DNA of 64,000 nucleotides from Lyngbya sp. PCC 8106 (lineage in GTDB: Bacteria > Cyanobacteriota > Cyanobacteriia > Cyanobacteriales > Microcoleaceae): positions 25,884 to 89,883 of the forward strand of contig NZ_AAVU01000028.1 of assembly GCF_000169095.1 (NCBI RefSeq), read 5' to 3'. The notes beneath the pieces are model-generated. The model did not search any database. It was not told the origin of the DNA and saw only the letters and a program-made list of their open reading frames with translations. The position numbers were made by a program, and so were the translations under genes. Position 1 is the first letter of the stretch. Every line of letters begins with the position of its first letter. Shown in pieces: positions 8,299-18,178 of the stretch.

Positions 8299-9036
8299 AT
8301 GAAAAGAACAGATGAAGTTTGGAAAACAGCCCAACTCGCCCAAACCTTTTTAGAAGGGGTTCGGGGTGCCATTCCTCTGGCGAGTGAACAGTTAGAGATG
8401 ATGTTGCGAATTATTCAAAGGGCGAAGTCTCAAGTGAATACAGTCTTAGATTTAGGCTGTGGTGATGGGATACTCGGACGAACAATATTAACTCAGTATC
8501 CTCATGCAAAAGTTGTGTTTTTAGACTTTTCAGAAGCGATGATTTCGGCTGTTAAAAATAAATTTCAAAACTCAGACTATCAGGTTAATTTTGTATTAGG
8601 AGATTTTGCTCAAACAAGTTGGGTGAATTGGGTTCAGGATTTCGGGAAATTTGATGTCATTGTTTCGGGTTTTGCTATTCATCATCAACCGGATGATCGC
8701 AAACAGGAAATTTATCAAGAGATTTATAATGTATTAAATCCGGTCGGTCTTTTTCTGAATTTAGAACACGTTCAATCTACTTCTAATTTCGGTGAATCTG
8801 TCTTTAATGAGATGTTTATTGACTCACTTTCTAGTTATCATCATCAACGGGGAAATCATCAATCGAGAGAAGAAATTGCTCAACAGTATTATAACAGACC
8901 TGATAAAGAAGCAAATATCCTAGCACCTGTTGAACTGCAATGTCAGTGGTTACGAGAGATAGGCTTTCTTGATGTTGATTGCTTTATGAAAGTGTTAGAA
9001 TTGGCATTGTTTGGGGGTATAAAACCTCAAAACTGA
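8299..9036 (+). CDS. Class I SAM-dependent methyltransferase
   Basis: A 245-residue protein. The SAM-binding motif VLDLGCGDGILGR (about residue 50) is followed by VVFLDFSEAMI, FDVIVSGFAIHH and LNPVGLFLNLEHV, the usual Rossmann methyltransferase order. The substrate is unknown; the sequence resembles the broad Methyltransf_12/25 group. It is soluble, without export signal, and appears to be a monocistronic gene that converges on the response regulator. Confidence 0.8.
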   Translation: MKRTDEVWKTAQLAQTFLEGVRGAIPLASEQLEMMLRIIQRAKSQVNTVLDLGCGDGILGRTILTQYPHAKVVFLDFSEAMISAVKNKFQNSDYQVNFVLGDFAQTSWVNWVQDFGKFDVIVSGFAIHHQPDDRKQEIYQEIYNVLNPVGLFLNLEHVQSTSNFGESVFNEMFIDSLSSYHHQRGNHQSREEIAQQYYNRPDKEANILAPVELQCQWLREIGFLDVDCFMKVLELALFGGIKPQN

Positions 9037-9057
9037 GTCACTTCGTCTCAAGTTTTT

Positions 9058-9738
9058 CTAGTCTCCAAATCGATATCCTTTTCGGTAAACAGTATGAATC
9101 AGTTGTCGTTCTTTGGGATCTTCAATTTTGCGCCGGAGAAGTCGAATTTGAGCCGCTAACACGTTACTACTGGGTTGATCTGAATCTGCCCATAAATGTT
9201 GATAAATTTGTTGATGAGTGAGTAACTGACCGGAATGACGCATAAAATATTCCAACAGTTGACATTCTTTTTCCGACAATTCAATAATACGTCCGTTTCG
9301 ATAAGCCAGTTGATTTTCAATATCTAATTCTAGATTAAAAATTTGCAGTCGAGAATTCGCTGCTGGAGATTCTAACGTGGGTGGACGCCGTAATAAAGCC
9401 CGTACCCGTGCTAATAATTCTCGCAGTTCAAAGGGTTTAACTAAATAATCATCAGCCCCGGCATCAAGTCCTTCTACACGGTCATTTAAAGTGTCTTTTG
9501 CTGTTAGAAATAAAATGGGGATTTGATTGTTTTTTAAGCGCAATTGTTGACACATTTCAACTCCCGATTGATGCGGCAACATCCAATCCAAAATCAATAA
9601 ATCATAGTGATGTTGAGTGGCTAAATTGTACCCGGTTGCCCCCTCATCGGCTACATCAACCGCATACCCTTCTCGGGTTAAAGCCCGACTCAAGGGTAGG
9701 GTGAGTTCAACTTCATCATCAACGAGAAGAATACGCAT
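9058..9738 (-). CDS. OmpR/PhoB-family response regulator
   Basis: A 226-residue protein. The receiver domain has VDDE at 7-10, the phosphorylation site Asp51 (LLILDWMLP), Thr79 (FLTAKD) and Lys101 (YLVKPF). The winged-helix DNA-binding domain is in residues 130-226 (NGRIIELSEKECQLLEYF; IRLLRRKIEDP; IHTVYRKGYRFGD). There is no histidine kinase next to it; the kinase at 14600-16306 is 5 kb away. It starts 40 bases after the GST gene on the same strand and may share its transcript. Its target genes are unknown. Confidence 0.9.
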   Translation of the reverse strand: MRILLVDDEVELTLPLSRALTREGYAVDVADEGATGYNLATQHHYDLLILDWMLPHQSGVEMCQQLRLKNNQIPILFLTAKDTLNDRVEGLDAGADDYLVKPFELRELLARVRALLRRPPTLESPAANSRLQIFNLELDIENQLAYRNGRIIELSEKECQLLEYFMRHSGQLLTHQQIYQHLWADSDQPSSNVLAAQIRLLRRKIEDPKERQLIHTVYRKGYRFGD

Positions 9739-9777
9739 ATTTCTGATTAGTAATTCGTTGCTGACTCCAACTCAAAA

Positions 9778-10437
9778 TTAATGCTGTGACTGGGGAAATC
9801 GATCTAAATATTCTAACTCGACTGCTGCTGCATCTATCCATGTATTAATCGCAGGTAAAGACCAGATAGCATCCATATAAGCTTGTTCAACTGAACCTAA
9901 CTTGACACCATAGGTAATAAATCGAGAAACAACTGGAGCAAACATCGCATCGGCAATACTAAATTCCCCAAAAAGTAGATCACCATTTTCCCCATATTTT
10001 TGACGACATTCTCGCCAAATTGTAGAGACGCGATCAATATCTGCTTGCACATCTGGCTTCATTCCCTCACCGGGGAAACGACCCCGACAATCCATCGGCA
10101 TTTGAGAGCGTAAATTGAAAAAGTTAGCGTGCATTTCGTGACTGACTGAACGTGCAATTGCTTTTGCTTTTCGATCTTTTGGCCACAAATCAGGAGCGAA
10201 ATTATCTGCAATATATTCACAAATTGCCAGAGATTCCCAAATGGTTAAATCATCATCAAGTAAGACTGGAACTTGTCCGGATGGAGAATATTGACGAACC
10301 TGTTGATAAAAGGTGGGTGTACTGAGGGGAATGCGAATTTCCGCAAATTCTAGTCCAGCTTGTTTCATCGTCAGCCAAGCCCGCAACGACCAAGAAGAAT
10401 AATTTTTGTTGCCGATAACCAGAGTAAGTTTGCTCAT
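9778..10437 (-). CDS. Glutathione S-transferase family protein
   Basis: A 219-residue protein. The N-terminal thioredoxin-like domain has NKNYSSWSLRAWL and the cis-Pro/glutathione motif GQVPVLLDDDLTIWESLAIC. The helical C-terminal domain contains FSIADAMFAPVVSRF. This resembles the bacterial zeta/YfcF-like GST group. It probably conjugates or reduces small electrophiles with glutathione; the substrate is not predictable. Its neighbour downstream on the same strand is the response regulator. Confidence 0.85.
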   Translation of the reverse strand: MSKLTLVIGNKNYSSWSLRAWLTMKQAGLEFAEIRIPLSTPTFYQQVRQYSPSGQVPVLLDDDLTIWESLAICEYIADNFAPDLWPKDRKAKAIARSVSHEMHANFFNLRSQMPMDCRGRFPGEGMKPDVQADIDRVSTIWRECRQKYGENGDLLFGEFSIADAMFAPVVSRFITYGVKLGSVEQAYMDAIWSLPAINTWIDAAAVELEYLDRFPQSQH

Positions 10438-10594
10438 AATCTGGTAAATATTATGTATGTGGTTGTAAATTGTTATCCGTCATTTTTGATGTAACCTTAA
10501 ATTACTAACAACACAGATATTCAGTTTTGATATCTCTATCTCTGAAGTCTGGAAAAACAGCCATTGATAACCTTTCGATGATCCCTAAACGAAT

Positions 10595-11239
10595 ATGATT
10601 ACCGTAGCACTTCCCAAAGGCGCCCTGTTAGAAGATAGCATTCAACTGTTACAAGAAGTTGGATTAGATTTTAGCGCATTTCTTGATTCTAGTAACCGAC
10701 AATTACAAATTGATGACCCTACACACACTGCTAAAGGTTTACTGGTCAGGGCGCAGGATGTTCCCGTCTATGTCGAATATGGTCAAGCTCAGTTGGGAAT
10801 TGTCGGCTATGATGTTTTGCGGGAGAAAAAACCGCAAGTGGCTTGTTTAGTTGACCTCAAATTTGGAAAGTGTCGGATGTCAGTTGCTGTCAAACAATCG
10901 AGTCCTTTTCGCAGTCCAGTTGAGTTACCGCTTCATAGTCGAGTTGCTTCTAAGTTTGTTCATTGTGCGAGTGAATATTTTGAGAGTTTAGATCTTCCTG
11001 TAGAGATTATACCGCTTTCTGGTTCAGTCGAACTTGGGCCGATTACGGGAATGTCGGAAGCCATTGTTGATTTAGTTTCTACAGGTCGCACGTTAAAACA
11101 AAATGGTTTAATTGAAATCGAGGTTTTGTTTGAAAGTACCGCTCAGTTAATTGTTCATCCGTTGAGTTATCGTGTGAATACAGGGGAATTGAAAACGGTT
11201 GTTGAAAAAGTGCGATCGCACATCTTAGCACCTGTGTAA
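10595..11239 (+). CDS. hisG: ATP phosphoribosyltransferase, short form
   Basis: A 214-residue HisG catalytic subunit. It carries out the first step of histidine synthesis, joining ATP and PRPP. Typical motifs are TVALPKGALLEDS, VPVYVEYGQAQLGIVGYDVL and the PRPP loop VDLVSTGRTLKQNGL. At this length it lacks the C-terminal regulatory domain, so by family knowledge it should work with HisZ. The only HisS-like protein here (39503-40801) looks like a true tRNA synthetase. It is not in a his operon. A HIP1 site sits near its 3' end. Confidence 0.92.
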   Translation: MITVALPKGALLEDSIQLLQEVGLDFSAFLDSSNRQLQIDDPTHTAKGLLVRAQDVPVYVEYGQAQLGIVGYDVLREKKPQVACLVDLKFGKCRMSVAVKQSSPFRSPVELPLHSRVASKFVHCASEYFESLDLPVEIIPLSGSVELGPITGMSEAIVDLVSTGRTLKQNGLIEIEVLFESTAQLIVHPLSYRVNTGELKTVVEKVRSHILAPV

Positions 11240-11263
11240 AAGTATAACAGAAATGTTGTAAAA

Positions 11264-11532
11264 ATGACTGTTCAAGGCGACCATCGTGAAAATGAATTAA
11301 TTCATCTTTTTGAGTTAAGAAAACCTCTAAATCCAACTCTAAGCGGTGTTGATGCGGTTTTAGATTGGAATCACCAACAAATTCCTTAGCTTCAGTTACA
11401 ACCGTTCGAGATTTTAGTCCCGAACATATTCGCGCATTGGGAAGATAAACAGTGGTTATTTGGTTTTTATAGCTCAGATGGTCGTCAATTACAATATTGT
11501 TTGTATGCTTCTTCAGTTAAATTCCAACCTTG
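11264..11532 (+). pseudogene. Remnant of an unrecognised gene
   Basis: Downstream of hisG there is ATG at 11264 with protein-like sequence (MTVQGDHRENELIHLFELRK), then a frame change near 11340 to GVDAVLDWNHQQIP, a TAG at 11386-11388, and again readable text (LQPFEILVPNIFAHWEDKQW, LFGFYSSDGRQLQY) to a stop near 11532. The pattern of one frameshift plus one in-frame stop suggests a decayed coding sequence. I do not recognise the family. The rest of the gap to 11762 holds nothing I can support. Confidence 0.4.
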
Positions 11533-11762
11533 ATGAAAAGATGACACTGCTTTTAAAGTTAACCGATAAAATAATCAAAAAAATAATCTTAAAATCGTTG
11601 TCTAATCGCTTACTATCTTATCATCAATTCCCCCTAAAAATCAACCTCAAATCTATAACTTTAACTAACGTCTGTCCATTTATAGAGAAATCTTCAGCTA
11701 AAAGTGCTACATTAAGAACGTTTAACCTGTTCGACTATTAGCAAAGATCAGATATTTTTTGA

Positions 11763-13589
11763 ATGACTAGCCTATTTCCACAAAGCAAAACGCGCAAAAA
11801 TCAATCCGGTCAGGAGACAGACTGGCGACTCATAGCCCGTCTAGGAGGATACGCCAAACGCAGTAAAGGAATCCTCGCCCTTTCTATGATACTGTTAGTT
11901 CCCCTGTCTATCTCGGGCGCGATTCAACCGCTTCTCATCGGACAGACAATTTCACTGATTCGAGGTGAACCGACTTACGAATTTCTCGATTCAATGTCGC
12001 AGTCTGAGGGATTAAATTTTCTGGCTTGGTTGTTATTAATCACGATTCTTCTACGCTTTATTTTACAAGCTGTACAAGGGTTTTTAGTACAGAAAGTTGG
12101 GCAAAAAATAACGGCTGATATTCGCAATGATTTATTCCGTCATGTCACCTCATTAGCTGTGCGATTTTTTGACCGTACACCTGTTGGAAAATTAATCACT
12201 CGTCTCACCAGTGATATTGATGCGTTAGGGGATGTTTTCTCCACCGGTGCCATTGGGATTATTAGTGATTTATTTTCGATTGGGGTAATCGCAGTTACGA
12301 TGTTTACCCTGCAATGGAAACTGGCTTTAATCCTGGTTTTATCTATTTTTCCAGTAACAGCCGTCATTATTTACTTTCAACAACAATATCGAGTTGCGAA
12401 CTACAAAGCCCGAGAAGAACTCTCTAATTTAAACTCAAAATTACAAGAAAACCTCACCGGAATTAACGTCGTTCAGCTTTTCCGTCGGGAACCTTTTAAT
12501 GCTGATTTGTTTCGTTCCAACAACAATCGCTATATCAAAGCCGTTGATAAAACCATCTTTTATGACTCAGCCGTATCTGCAACATTAGAATGGATTGCCC
12601 TCGTTGCAATTGGTGCTGTTTTGTGGTTTGGTGGACAGCAAGTTGTAGGAGGAACTCTCAGCTTTGGTGCGCTTTCTTCTTTTATTCTTTTTGCCCAACG
12701 TTTGTTTGACCCGTTGCGGCAATTTGCCGACAAATTTACGGCTATTCAAGCCGGGTTAACTGCGATTGAACGGATTAATAATCTTCTGAGTGAATCTGTA
12801 GAAATTCGTGATCCTGAAGAACATAATCGTCAATATTTTAGCACCCAAAAAACTCAAGTTACAGGTAAAATTGAATTTGAAAATGTCAATTTTGCCTACA
12901 AAAAAGACGAATACGTTTTAAAAAATCTAAATTTTACCATTCATCCAGGAGAAAAAGTCGCCTTAGTCGGGCCAACTGGTGCGGGAAAAAGTTCAGTTAT
13001 TCGTTTATTGTGTCGCTTGTATGAACCCAATCAAGGACGAATTTTAGTGGATGGAATCGATATTCGAGATTTACCTCAAGCCGAACTTCGCCGTCATATT
13101 GGAGTGATTTTACAAGATGGTTTTATCTTTGCTGGAGATGTCAAAAGTAATATTTCTTTGGGTGAAACTTACAGCATGGATGAAATTATAATCGCGGCAG
13201 AGAAAACTAATATTGCTTCTTTTATTAAGAAGTTACCCCAAGGGTATGATACAGAACTTCGAGAGCGAGGAACCAATCTTTCTAGTGGTCAAAAACAGTT
13301 ACTCGCCTTTGCTAGAGTCGCCATTCGTAACCCGAAAATATTGGTTCTTGATGAAGCCACAGCTAATTTAGATGTGATGACAGAAGCGTTTATTCAAGAA
13401 GCCTTAGAACGACTTTTAGAAAACCGCACCGCTATTATTATCGCTCATCGTCTTTCAACGATTAAAAATGTAGACAAAATTTTGGTGTTAAAACAGGGTG
13501 AAATTATCGAGTTTGGCAGTCACGAAGAATTAATTGCACGTCCGGGGGTTTATGCTCGTTTGTACCAGTTACAAATGTTAGGAAGTTAA
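11763..13589 (+). CDS. ABC transporter, fused membrane and ATPase domains (MsbA/MDR type)
   Basis: A 608-residue half-transporter that should act as a homodimer in the inner membrane. Six membrane segments lie between about residues 35 and 330 (LSMILLVPLSISGAIQPLL, FLAWLLLITILLRFIL and others). The ATPase has Walker A GPTGAGKSS, signature LSSGQ, Walker B ILVLDEATANLD and switch AHRLST. The family exports lipids, lipid-linked sugars or drugs; the substrate is not evident. The next gene, an alcohol dehydrogenase homologue, starts 60 bases later on the same strand. Confidence 0.92.
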   Translation: MTSLFPQSKTRKNQSGQETDWRLIARLGGYAKRSKGILALSMILLVPLSISGAIQPLLIGQTISLIRGEPTYEFLDSMSQSEGLNFLAWLLLITILLRFILQAVQGFLVQKVGQKITADIRNDLFRHVTSLAVRFFDRTPVGKLITRLTSDIDALGDVFSTGAIGIISDLFSIGVIAVTMFTLQWKLALILVLSIFPVTAVIIYFQQQYRVANYKAREELSNLNSKLQENLTGINVVQLFRREPFNADLFRSNNNRYIKAVDKTIFYDSAVSATLEWIALVAIGAVLWFGGQQVVGGTLSFGALSSFILFAQRLFDPLRQFADKFTAIQAGLTAIERINNLLSESVEIRDPEEHNRQYFSTQKTQVTGKIEFENVNFAYKKDEYVLKNLNFTIHPGEKVALVGPTGAGKSSVIRLLCRLYEPNQGRILVDGIDIRDLPQAELRRHIGVILQDGFIFAGDVKSNISLGETYSMDEIIIAAEKTNIASFIKKLPQGYDTELRERGTNLSSGQKQLLAFARVAIRNPKILVLDEATANLDVMTEAFIQEALERLLENRTAIIIAHRLSTIKNVDKILVLKQGEIIEFGSHEELIARPGVYARLYQLQMLGS

Positions 13590-13649
13590 AACTAGACTTG
13601 CTATAATTTCCCCAATCCATGATAATAGTACAGTTGAATTAAAAGATCT

Positions 13650-14603
13650 ATGAAAGGACTTTGGCTCGAAAATCAGCAACTTCAATTTAGAGAAAATCTT
13701 CCCGTTCCTGAACCCCCAAAAGATGAGGTGAGAGTGCGGGTTTTAAGAGCAGGAATTTGCAATACAGACTTAGAATTAATTCGCGGCTATTACCCATACA
13801 AAGGAATTTTGGGTCACGAATTTGTGGGAATAATTGAACAGGGGCCAGAAGAATTAATCAATCAACGAGTCGTGGGTGAAATTAATGCCAGTTGTGGAGA
13901 ATGTTGGTTTTGTCGCACGGGACAACCAACCCACTGTGAAAACCGCACCGTTTTAGGAATTGTGAACCGCAATGGTGCCTTTGCTGATTATCTCACCTTG
14001 CCGTTAAAAAACCTACATTTAGTCCCTGAAAATGTTACTACAGACGCGGCAACTTTTACTGAACCTGTCGCAGCAGCGTTGGAAATTCAGCAACAAATTT
14101 CGATTCAACCCAATCAAAAAGTTTTAGTGGTTGGAGATGGTAAACTCGGTCAATTAATTGCTCAAACGTTAGCATTAACAGGTTGCGATTTATTGGCTGT
14201 TGGTCGTCATCGGGAGAAGTTAGAAAACTTAGAAAAACAAGGAATAAAAACAGGTTTTTCAGACGCAGTAAAGCCAAAACATTTTGATATTGCGGTTGAA
14301 TGTACGGGAAACCCAAGCGGCTTTGAACTCGCCCATCAAGCTTTACGTCCTCGAGGAACTTTAGTGTTAAAAAGTACCTACGCTGGAAAGTTAACTTTTG
14401 ATGCGTCAGCGTTAGTTGTCGATGAAATTACCTTGATGGGTTCCCGTTGTGGCCCCTTTGCTCCAGCGTTAGAATTATTAGCTGAAAATAAAATTGATGT
14501 CGAGTCACTAATTCAAGCGCGTTATCCGCTTAGTGAAGGTGTAGAAGCGTTCAATCATGCTCAACAAAAAGGTGTAATGAAGGTATTATTAGAGATGAGT
14601 TAA
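13650..14603 (+). CDS. Zinc-dependent alcohol dehydrogenase-like (MDR) oxidoreductase
   Basis: A 317-residue medium-chain dehydrogenase/reductase. The catalytic zinc residues are visible as GICNTDLEL and LGHEFVG. A structural-zinc cysteine set is present in NASCGECWFCRTGQPTHC. The NAD(P)-binding motif is VLVVGDGKLGQLIAQ, with a Rossmann fold from about residue 155. It resembles sorbitol or threonine dehydrogenase-like paralogues of cyanobacteria; the substrate is unknown. It may be co-transcribed with the ABC transporter. Its stop overlaps the convergent histidine kinase stop by 4 bases. Confidence 0.88.
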   Translation: MKGLWLENQQLQFRENLPVPEPPKDEVRVRVLRAGICNTDLELIRGYYPYKGILGHEFVGIIEQGPEELINQRVVGEINASCGECWFCRTGQPTHCENRTVLGIVNRNGAFADYLTLPLKNLHLVPENVTTDAATFTEPVAAALEIQQQISIQPNQKVLVVGDGKLGQLIAQTLALTGCDLLAVGRHREKLENLEKQGIKTGFSDAVKPKHFDIAVECTGNPSGFELAHQALRPRGTLVLKSTYAGKLTFDASALVVDEITLMGSRCGPFAPALELLAENKIDVESLIQARYPLSEGVEAFNHAQQKGVMKVLLEMS

Positions 14604-16306
14604 TCTTGTATTTCACTTTCAATCGAACTTTGAATGGGTAAAGTGATCATAAATTCTGTTCCTTCATGTTCTGAAGAATGAACTTGAATTTTGCCTTGAT
14701 GTTTTTCAATGATTTTGTAAGAGATAGCTAAACCCAATCCGGTTCCTTTTCCAACAGGCTTGGTTGTAAAAAAGGGATCGAACAGTTTCCCTAAAATCTC
14801 GGCTGGAATTCCGCCCCCATTATCAGAAATTCTAATAATGACTTCCTCATCTTGACTTTCGGTGAGAATCATTATTTTTTTGTCAAGTTGATTTTCTTGC
14901 TCTAATAGTGCATCAATTGCATTGCTGAGAATATTCATAAAGACTTGATTAATTTGAGCCGGATGACAAGCAACTTCCGGAATTTGACCATAGTTTTTAA
15001 CGATATCAATTTGAGAATTTAAACGATGATTTAAGAGTAATAATGTACTTTCTAATCCTTCATGTAAGTCACAAGCTTTAACCTGAGCTTCATCCAAACG
15101 AGAGAAATTTCGCAAAGAGAGAACAATTTCACAAATTCGATCTGTTCCCATTCGCATCGATTGTAATATTTTAGGAAAATCTTCACGAATAAAGTCTAGG
15201 TCGCTTTCTTCAATTAAAGTTGTAACTTCCGGTGAAACTTGTGAACGATGTTCTCGAAAAAGTGTAACCACATTGAGAAGTTCTTCTGCATAAGATTCAA
15301 TGTGGATCAGATTACCATGAATAAAGCCGATTGGATTATTAATTTCATGGGCAATTCCGGCAACCATTTGACCTAAACTTGACATTTTTTCCGTTTGAAT
15401 CAGTTGAGTTTGAGTCTCATTTAATTCGCGTGTATAGTGTTCAATCCATTCAATTAATTGATTAAAAGAAATGGCTAATATACCCACCTCATCTGTACTG
15501 GTTACAGGAACTCGTAAATCAAAATCTTCTGTACCTGTTACTGTTTGTGCAACTTCAGTAACTTTTTGAATCGGACGAGCAATTGTTCGACCTGTATAAA
15601 AAGCTAAAATTGTCGCAATTATAACTGAAAGCAATAAACTGGCTAAAATCACAAAAGTTCTAAATTGATCTGCTTTCACTAAGGCTTGTTCGGCTTGTTC
15701 AATTTGTTGCTCTGAAGATTCAATTAAAGTTTTAAGTTCATCAGAATAACGACTAAATTTAACCGCAGGAGGACTATTTAAAAAACGATTAATTTGTCGT
15801 TCTGTTCGGGAAAAATCTGCTGTTTCCCACTGGTCTTTAGCCAATAAATTCAGAATCATTCGCTGACGTTGAGCATAATCATCGACTACCTGTTCATACA
15901 CTTCTAGAAAAGGCTGCATTGGAGTCATTTGGTCTGAAAGTGTTGTAGCTTGGAGTTGAGTGAGTAAGGTTTTTGTTTGTTCAATTCGACGATCAAAATC
16001 AGTTTCTGCTTGACGAAATAAAGGTTCATTTCCTAAGACTGGAATAAATTCTTGTTCAGGTCTAAACTCAATAGCTAAAAGTTGTAATTTGCCTAAAAGT
16101 GAACCTTGAGTTCGAGCAATTTTTAGTTGTTCTTTTGCAGTTTGATGATAGTGATTGCCTAACCCCAAGCCTATTAATACCCCTAACACTGCAATTCCTA
16201 GAGAAATACCGTATCCCCAATAAATTTTGTGAACAATGCTAGTTTTCTTTAATTGACAAAAAAAAGGTTGACGATGACTGGTGTTAGATTTTGTGAGATT
16301 ATCCAT
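14600..16306 (-). CDS. HAMP sensor histidine kinase
   Basis: A 568-residue membrane kinase. TM1 is at about 28-50 and TM2 at about 213-237 (FVILASLLLSVIIATILAF), with a helical periplasmic sensor of around 160 residues between them. A HAMP domain follows (RPIQKVTEVAQTV), then a coiled coil. The dimerisation box MVAGIAHEINNPIGF carries the phospho-His, and the ATPase has ISDNGGGIPAEIL, FDPFFTTKPVGKGTGLGL. This layout is common in cyanobacterial hybrid-free kinases. No partner regulator is adjacent. The signal is unknown. Confidence 0.92.
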   Translation of the reverse strand: MDNLTKSNTSHRQPFFCQLKKTSIVHKIYWGYGISLGIAVLGVLIGLGLGNHYHQTAKEQLKIARTQGSLLGKLQLLAIEFRPEQEFIPVLGNEPLFRQAETDFDRRIEQTKTLLTQLQATTLSDQMTPMQPFLEVYEQVVDDYAQRQRMILNLLAKDQWETADFSRTERQINRFLNSPPAVKFSRYSDELKTLIESSEQQIEQAEQALVKADQFRTFVILASLLLSVIIATILAFYTGRTIARPIQKVTEVAQTVTGTEDFDLRVPVTSTDEVGILAISFNQLIEWIEHYTRELNETQTQLIQTEKMSSLGQMVAGIAHEINNPIGFIHGNLIHIESYAEELLNVVTLFREHRSQVSPEVTTLIEESDLDFIREDFPKILQSMRMGTDRICEIVLSLRNFSRLDEAQVKACDLHEGLESTLLLLNHRLNSQIDIVKNYGQIPEVACHPAQINQVFMNILSNAIDALLEQENQLDKKIMILTESQDEEVIIRISDNGGGIPAEILGKLFDPFFTTKPVGKGTGLGLAISYKIIEKHQGKIQVHSSEHEGTEFMITLPIQSSIESEIQD

Positions 16307-16604
16307 AGAGTTTAACGAATTTTTGAGAAGGTAATAACATAAATTGACTGAAACTTTAAAAAAGATTCAACTTTATTCAAAATAGTTCAACCTCTCAACT
16401 GTTCAATTGTGGTATAATTATCAAGATGAAGTAACAGATAACTACGATGATAAGATGACAGCATTGATGCCAAGCAGAAAGAGGGTTTGCATTTTGGCTG
16501 AAACACTGTCTCTTTATTTAATTCTCTATTATAATCTCTATTTGCCCCAAACTTGATCTGTGTCGTCTTCTCCTGGACAACTCATTTTAACTTTTGTTGT
16601 TTAT
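16307..16604. other. Intergenic gap upstream of the histidine kinase
   Basis: About 300 AT-rich bases between two minus-strand genes. They should hold the kinase promoter. I see no open frame of note, no repeat and no RNA gene. Confidence 0.35.
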
Positions 16605-17171
16605 TTATGCTTGTTCATAATTCTGATCATTCTTACAGTTTAGACTCAAAAGAAATCCCTCTAACCCCGAATCAGGATGAACAACTTTACCTTTGGATAT
16701 CATGCCAAGTTTTTGAGCGAGATGAAAACTAGCTGTATTTTGAGGTGCCGAATAAGCTCGAATTTCTGAAATCCATTCATTCGCTTTGAGTCGATCTAAT
16801 AACGCTTTTGTCGCTTCGTAAGCGTAGCCTTGTCTGCGATACTGAGAATTAATGCTATAATAAACTTCTACACAATTTCCCTGATCCGGTGCAAACCCAC
16901 AAGAACCCACATATTCATTGGAATGATTGAGCGCGATCGCATAAGCATGAATGATCTGATCAGATTCATAGCTAGAACACACAAAATCAAAAAGTTCAGT
17001 AGCACCTTCTAGGGTTTTTTGGGAATCTTCAAATGCTAAATATTCAGTAGACTTTGGATCAAGCATAAACGCTAAGTAACCCGCTAAATCCTGAGAAATA
17101 AACGGTCTAATCACTAAACGATAAGTTTGAATCGGTAATTGTATAGAAAGATTTTGAAATTGCATTGTCAT
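16605..17171 (-). CDS. GNAT N-acetyltransferase (RimJ/RimL type)
   Basis: A 188-residue protein. TYRLVIRPFISQDLAGYLAFM, YVGSCGFAPDQGNCVEVYYS, YRRQGYAYEATKALLD (the acetyl-CoA pyrophosphate loop R-x-x-G-x-A) and ENTASFHLAQKLGM-like text (QNTASFHLAQKLGM) mark the RimJ/RimL branch of GNAT. It transfers acetyl from acetyl-CoA to an amine; the acceptor, whether ribosomal protein or small molecule, is not known. It is a single gene with about 230 gene-free bases on its 5' side's far neighbour (17172-17403). Confidence 0.85.
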   Translation of the reverse strand: MTMQFQNLSIQLPIQTYRLVIRPFISQDLAGYLAFMLDPKSTEYLAFEDSQKTLEGATELFDFVCSSYESDQIIHAYAIALNHSNEYVGSCGFAPDQGNCVEVYYSINSQYRRQGYAYEATKALLDRLKANEWISEIRAYSAPQNTASFHLAQKLGMISKGKVVHPDSGLEGFLLSLNCKNDQNYEQA

Positions 17172-17403
17172 TTAAAAAGGAGTTTATAAAAATAATTTTT
17201 AAGATTGTCAAGAATTTTTTTAGAGAGAGCAGAACAACCAAATCTGACCGGACATTAATATTTAATTCAAAAAATATTTAAAATGATGATTTTATAATTA
17301 ATTAAATCGTGAGTGAGATTGAGAAAAAAAGGTGAGGAGCTGATCAAAACTAGAAAAAATCTCTAAAAACGTTGCCAGAAATGATTCGGCTTAAGTTGAG
17401 ATT

Positions 17404-17994
17404 TTAGTTCAAGAATACTGAACCCGTTCCTGTAATATTTAAAGATCGGGTGTCGAGAAAGAAATTACCCGTCGGTTGAAAACGAACCTCTAACACGCCC
17501 TGTTCCACGGCTTTCGGAACAACCAGCAACAATCCACCATCCTGACGTCGATAAGTCAAGTTTAACGGAATCGGTAATCCTTGTAATTCCACCTGAGAAC
17601 TTCCCTCTAAAGTTCGTTCTCCCGTTCCCTCGATCACTTGATAAGTAATCGTTGTATCTGTGGTATTAACAAGCTTAACAGTCACCGACTGACGACCATT
17701 CAAGGACATCATCGCACTGGGTTCAGGAAAGCGAGGGGGAGGTTCAGAACTTTGGGGTTCTTCTTCCTGTTCATCTCGCAGGGGTTGAGCCGGAGTGGAT
17801 GTTGGTGCCGCAGGAGTCGCTTCTTCGGCTTCCATTTCTTCCTCCTCCTCCTCCGGTTCAACTACCGCAGGTTTTCCTTGTGGTCGGGGTGGCCCTCCGG
17901 CTTGAGCGATCGCCGTGAACCCGATCAAAAGACTGCAACACAACAAACCCCAAAATCGGACGGAACTTTGAGACAATAAATTGAATCGAATCAT
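17404..17994 (-). CDS. Exported protein with acidic/proline-rich linker, unknown function
   Basis: A 196-residue protein. Residues 1-32 are a signal peptide (FWGLLCCSLLIGFTAIAQAG). Residues 35-95 are low-complexity Pro/Glu/Ala (EPEEEEEEMEAEEATPAAPT). Residues 95-196 are beta-rich (SVTVKLVNTTDTTITYQVI, LEVRFQPTGNFFLD), suggesting a small beta-sandwich displayed beyond a flexible spacer. I recognise no family. The ATG at 17994 has AAGGAGAG just upstream. A plus-strand open frame over it is only a shadow caused by codon bias. Confidence 0.65.
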   Translation of the reverse strand: MIRFNLLSQSSVRFWGLLCCSLLIGFTAIAQAGGPPRPQGKPAVVEPEEEEEEMEAEEATPAAPTSTPAQPLRDEQEEEPQSSEPPPRFPEPSAMMSLNGRQSVTVKLVNTTDTTITYQVIEGTGERTLEGSSQVELQGLPIPLNLTYRRQDGGLLLVVPKAVEQGVLEVRFQPTGNFFLDTRSLNITGTGSVFLN

Positions 17995-18178
17995 CTAGAT
18001 CTACTCTCCTTGTCGTTGAAATCAACCAATATTAGATGAGATGTGATCTAGTGTACTGGACACTGCTTCAACCGAGAGGAACGAATTCATTTTTTTAGTT
18101 GTTTCTACTAAGCCTCCTGAGAAGCTATCCTGGGAAAAGAAAACCAATCAATAGACCCATTAGACCCTTATCCTGGTT

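Noticed and set aside
11079..11336. Minus-strand open frame over the hisG 3' end
   Set aside because: Mostly antisense to hisG; the region beyond reads better on the plus strand as a decayed gene.
11460..11741. Plus-strand 93-codon frame before the ABC transporter
   Set aside because: Overlaps the pseudogene remnant in another frame, AT-driven composition, no start signal.
17638..17979. Plus-strand 113-codon frame
   Set aside because: Shadow of the Glu/Pro-rich linker of the exported protein on the minus strand.
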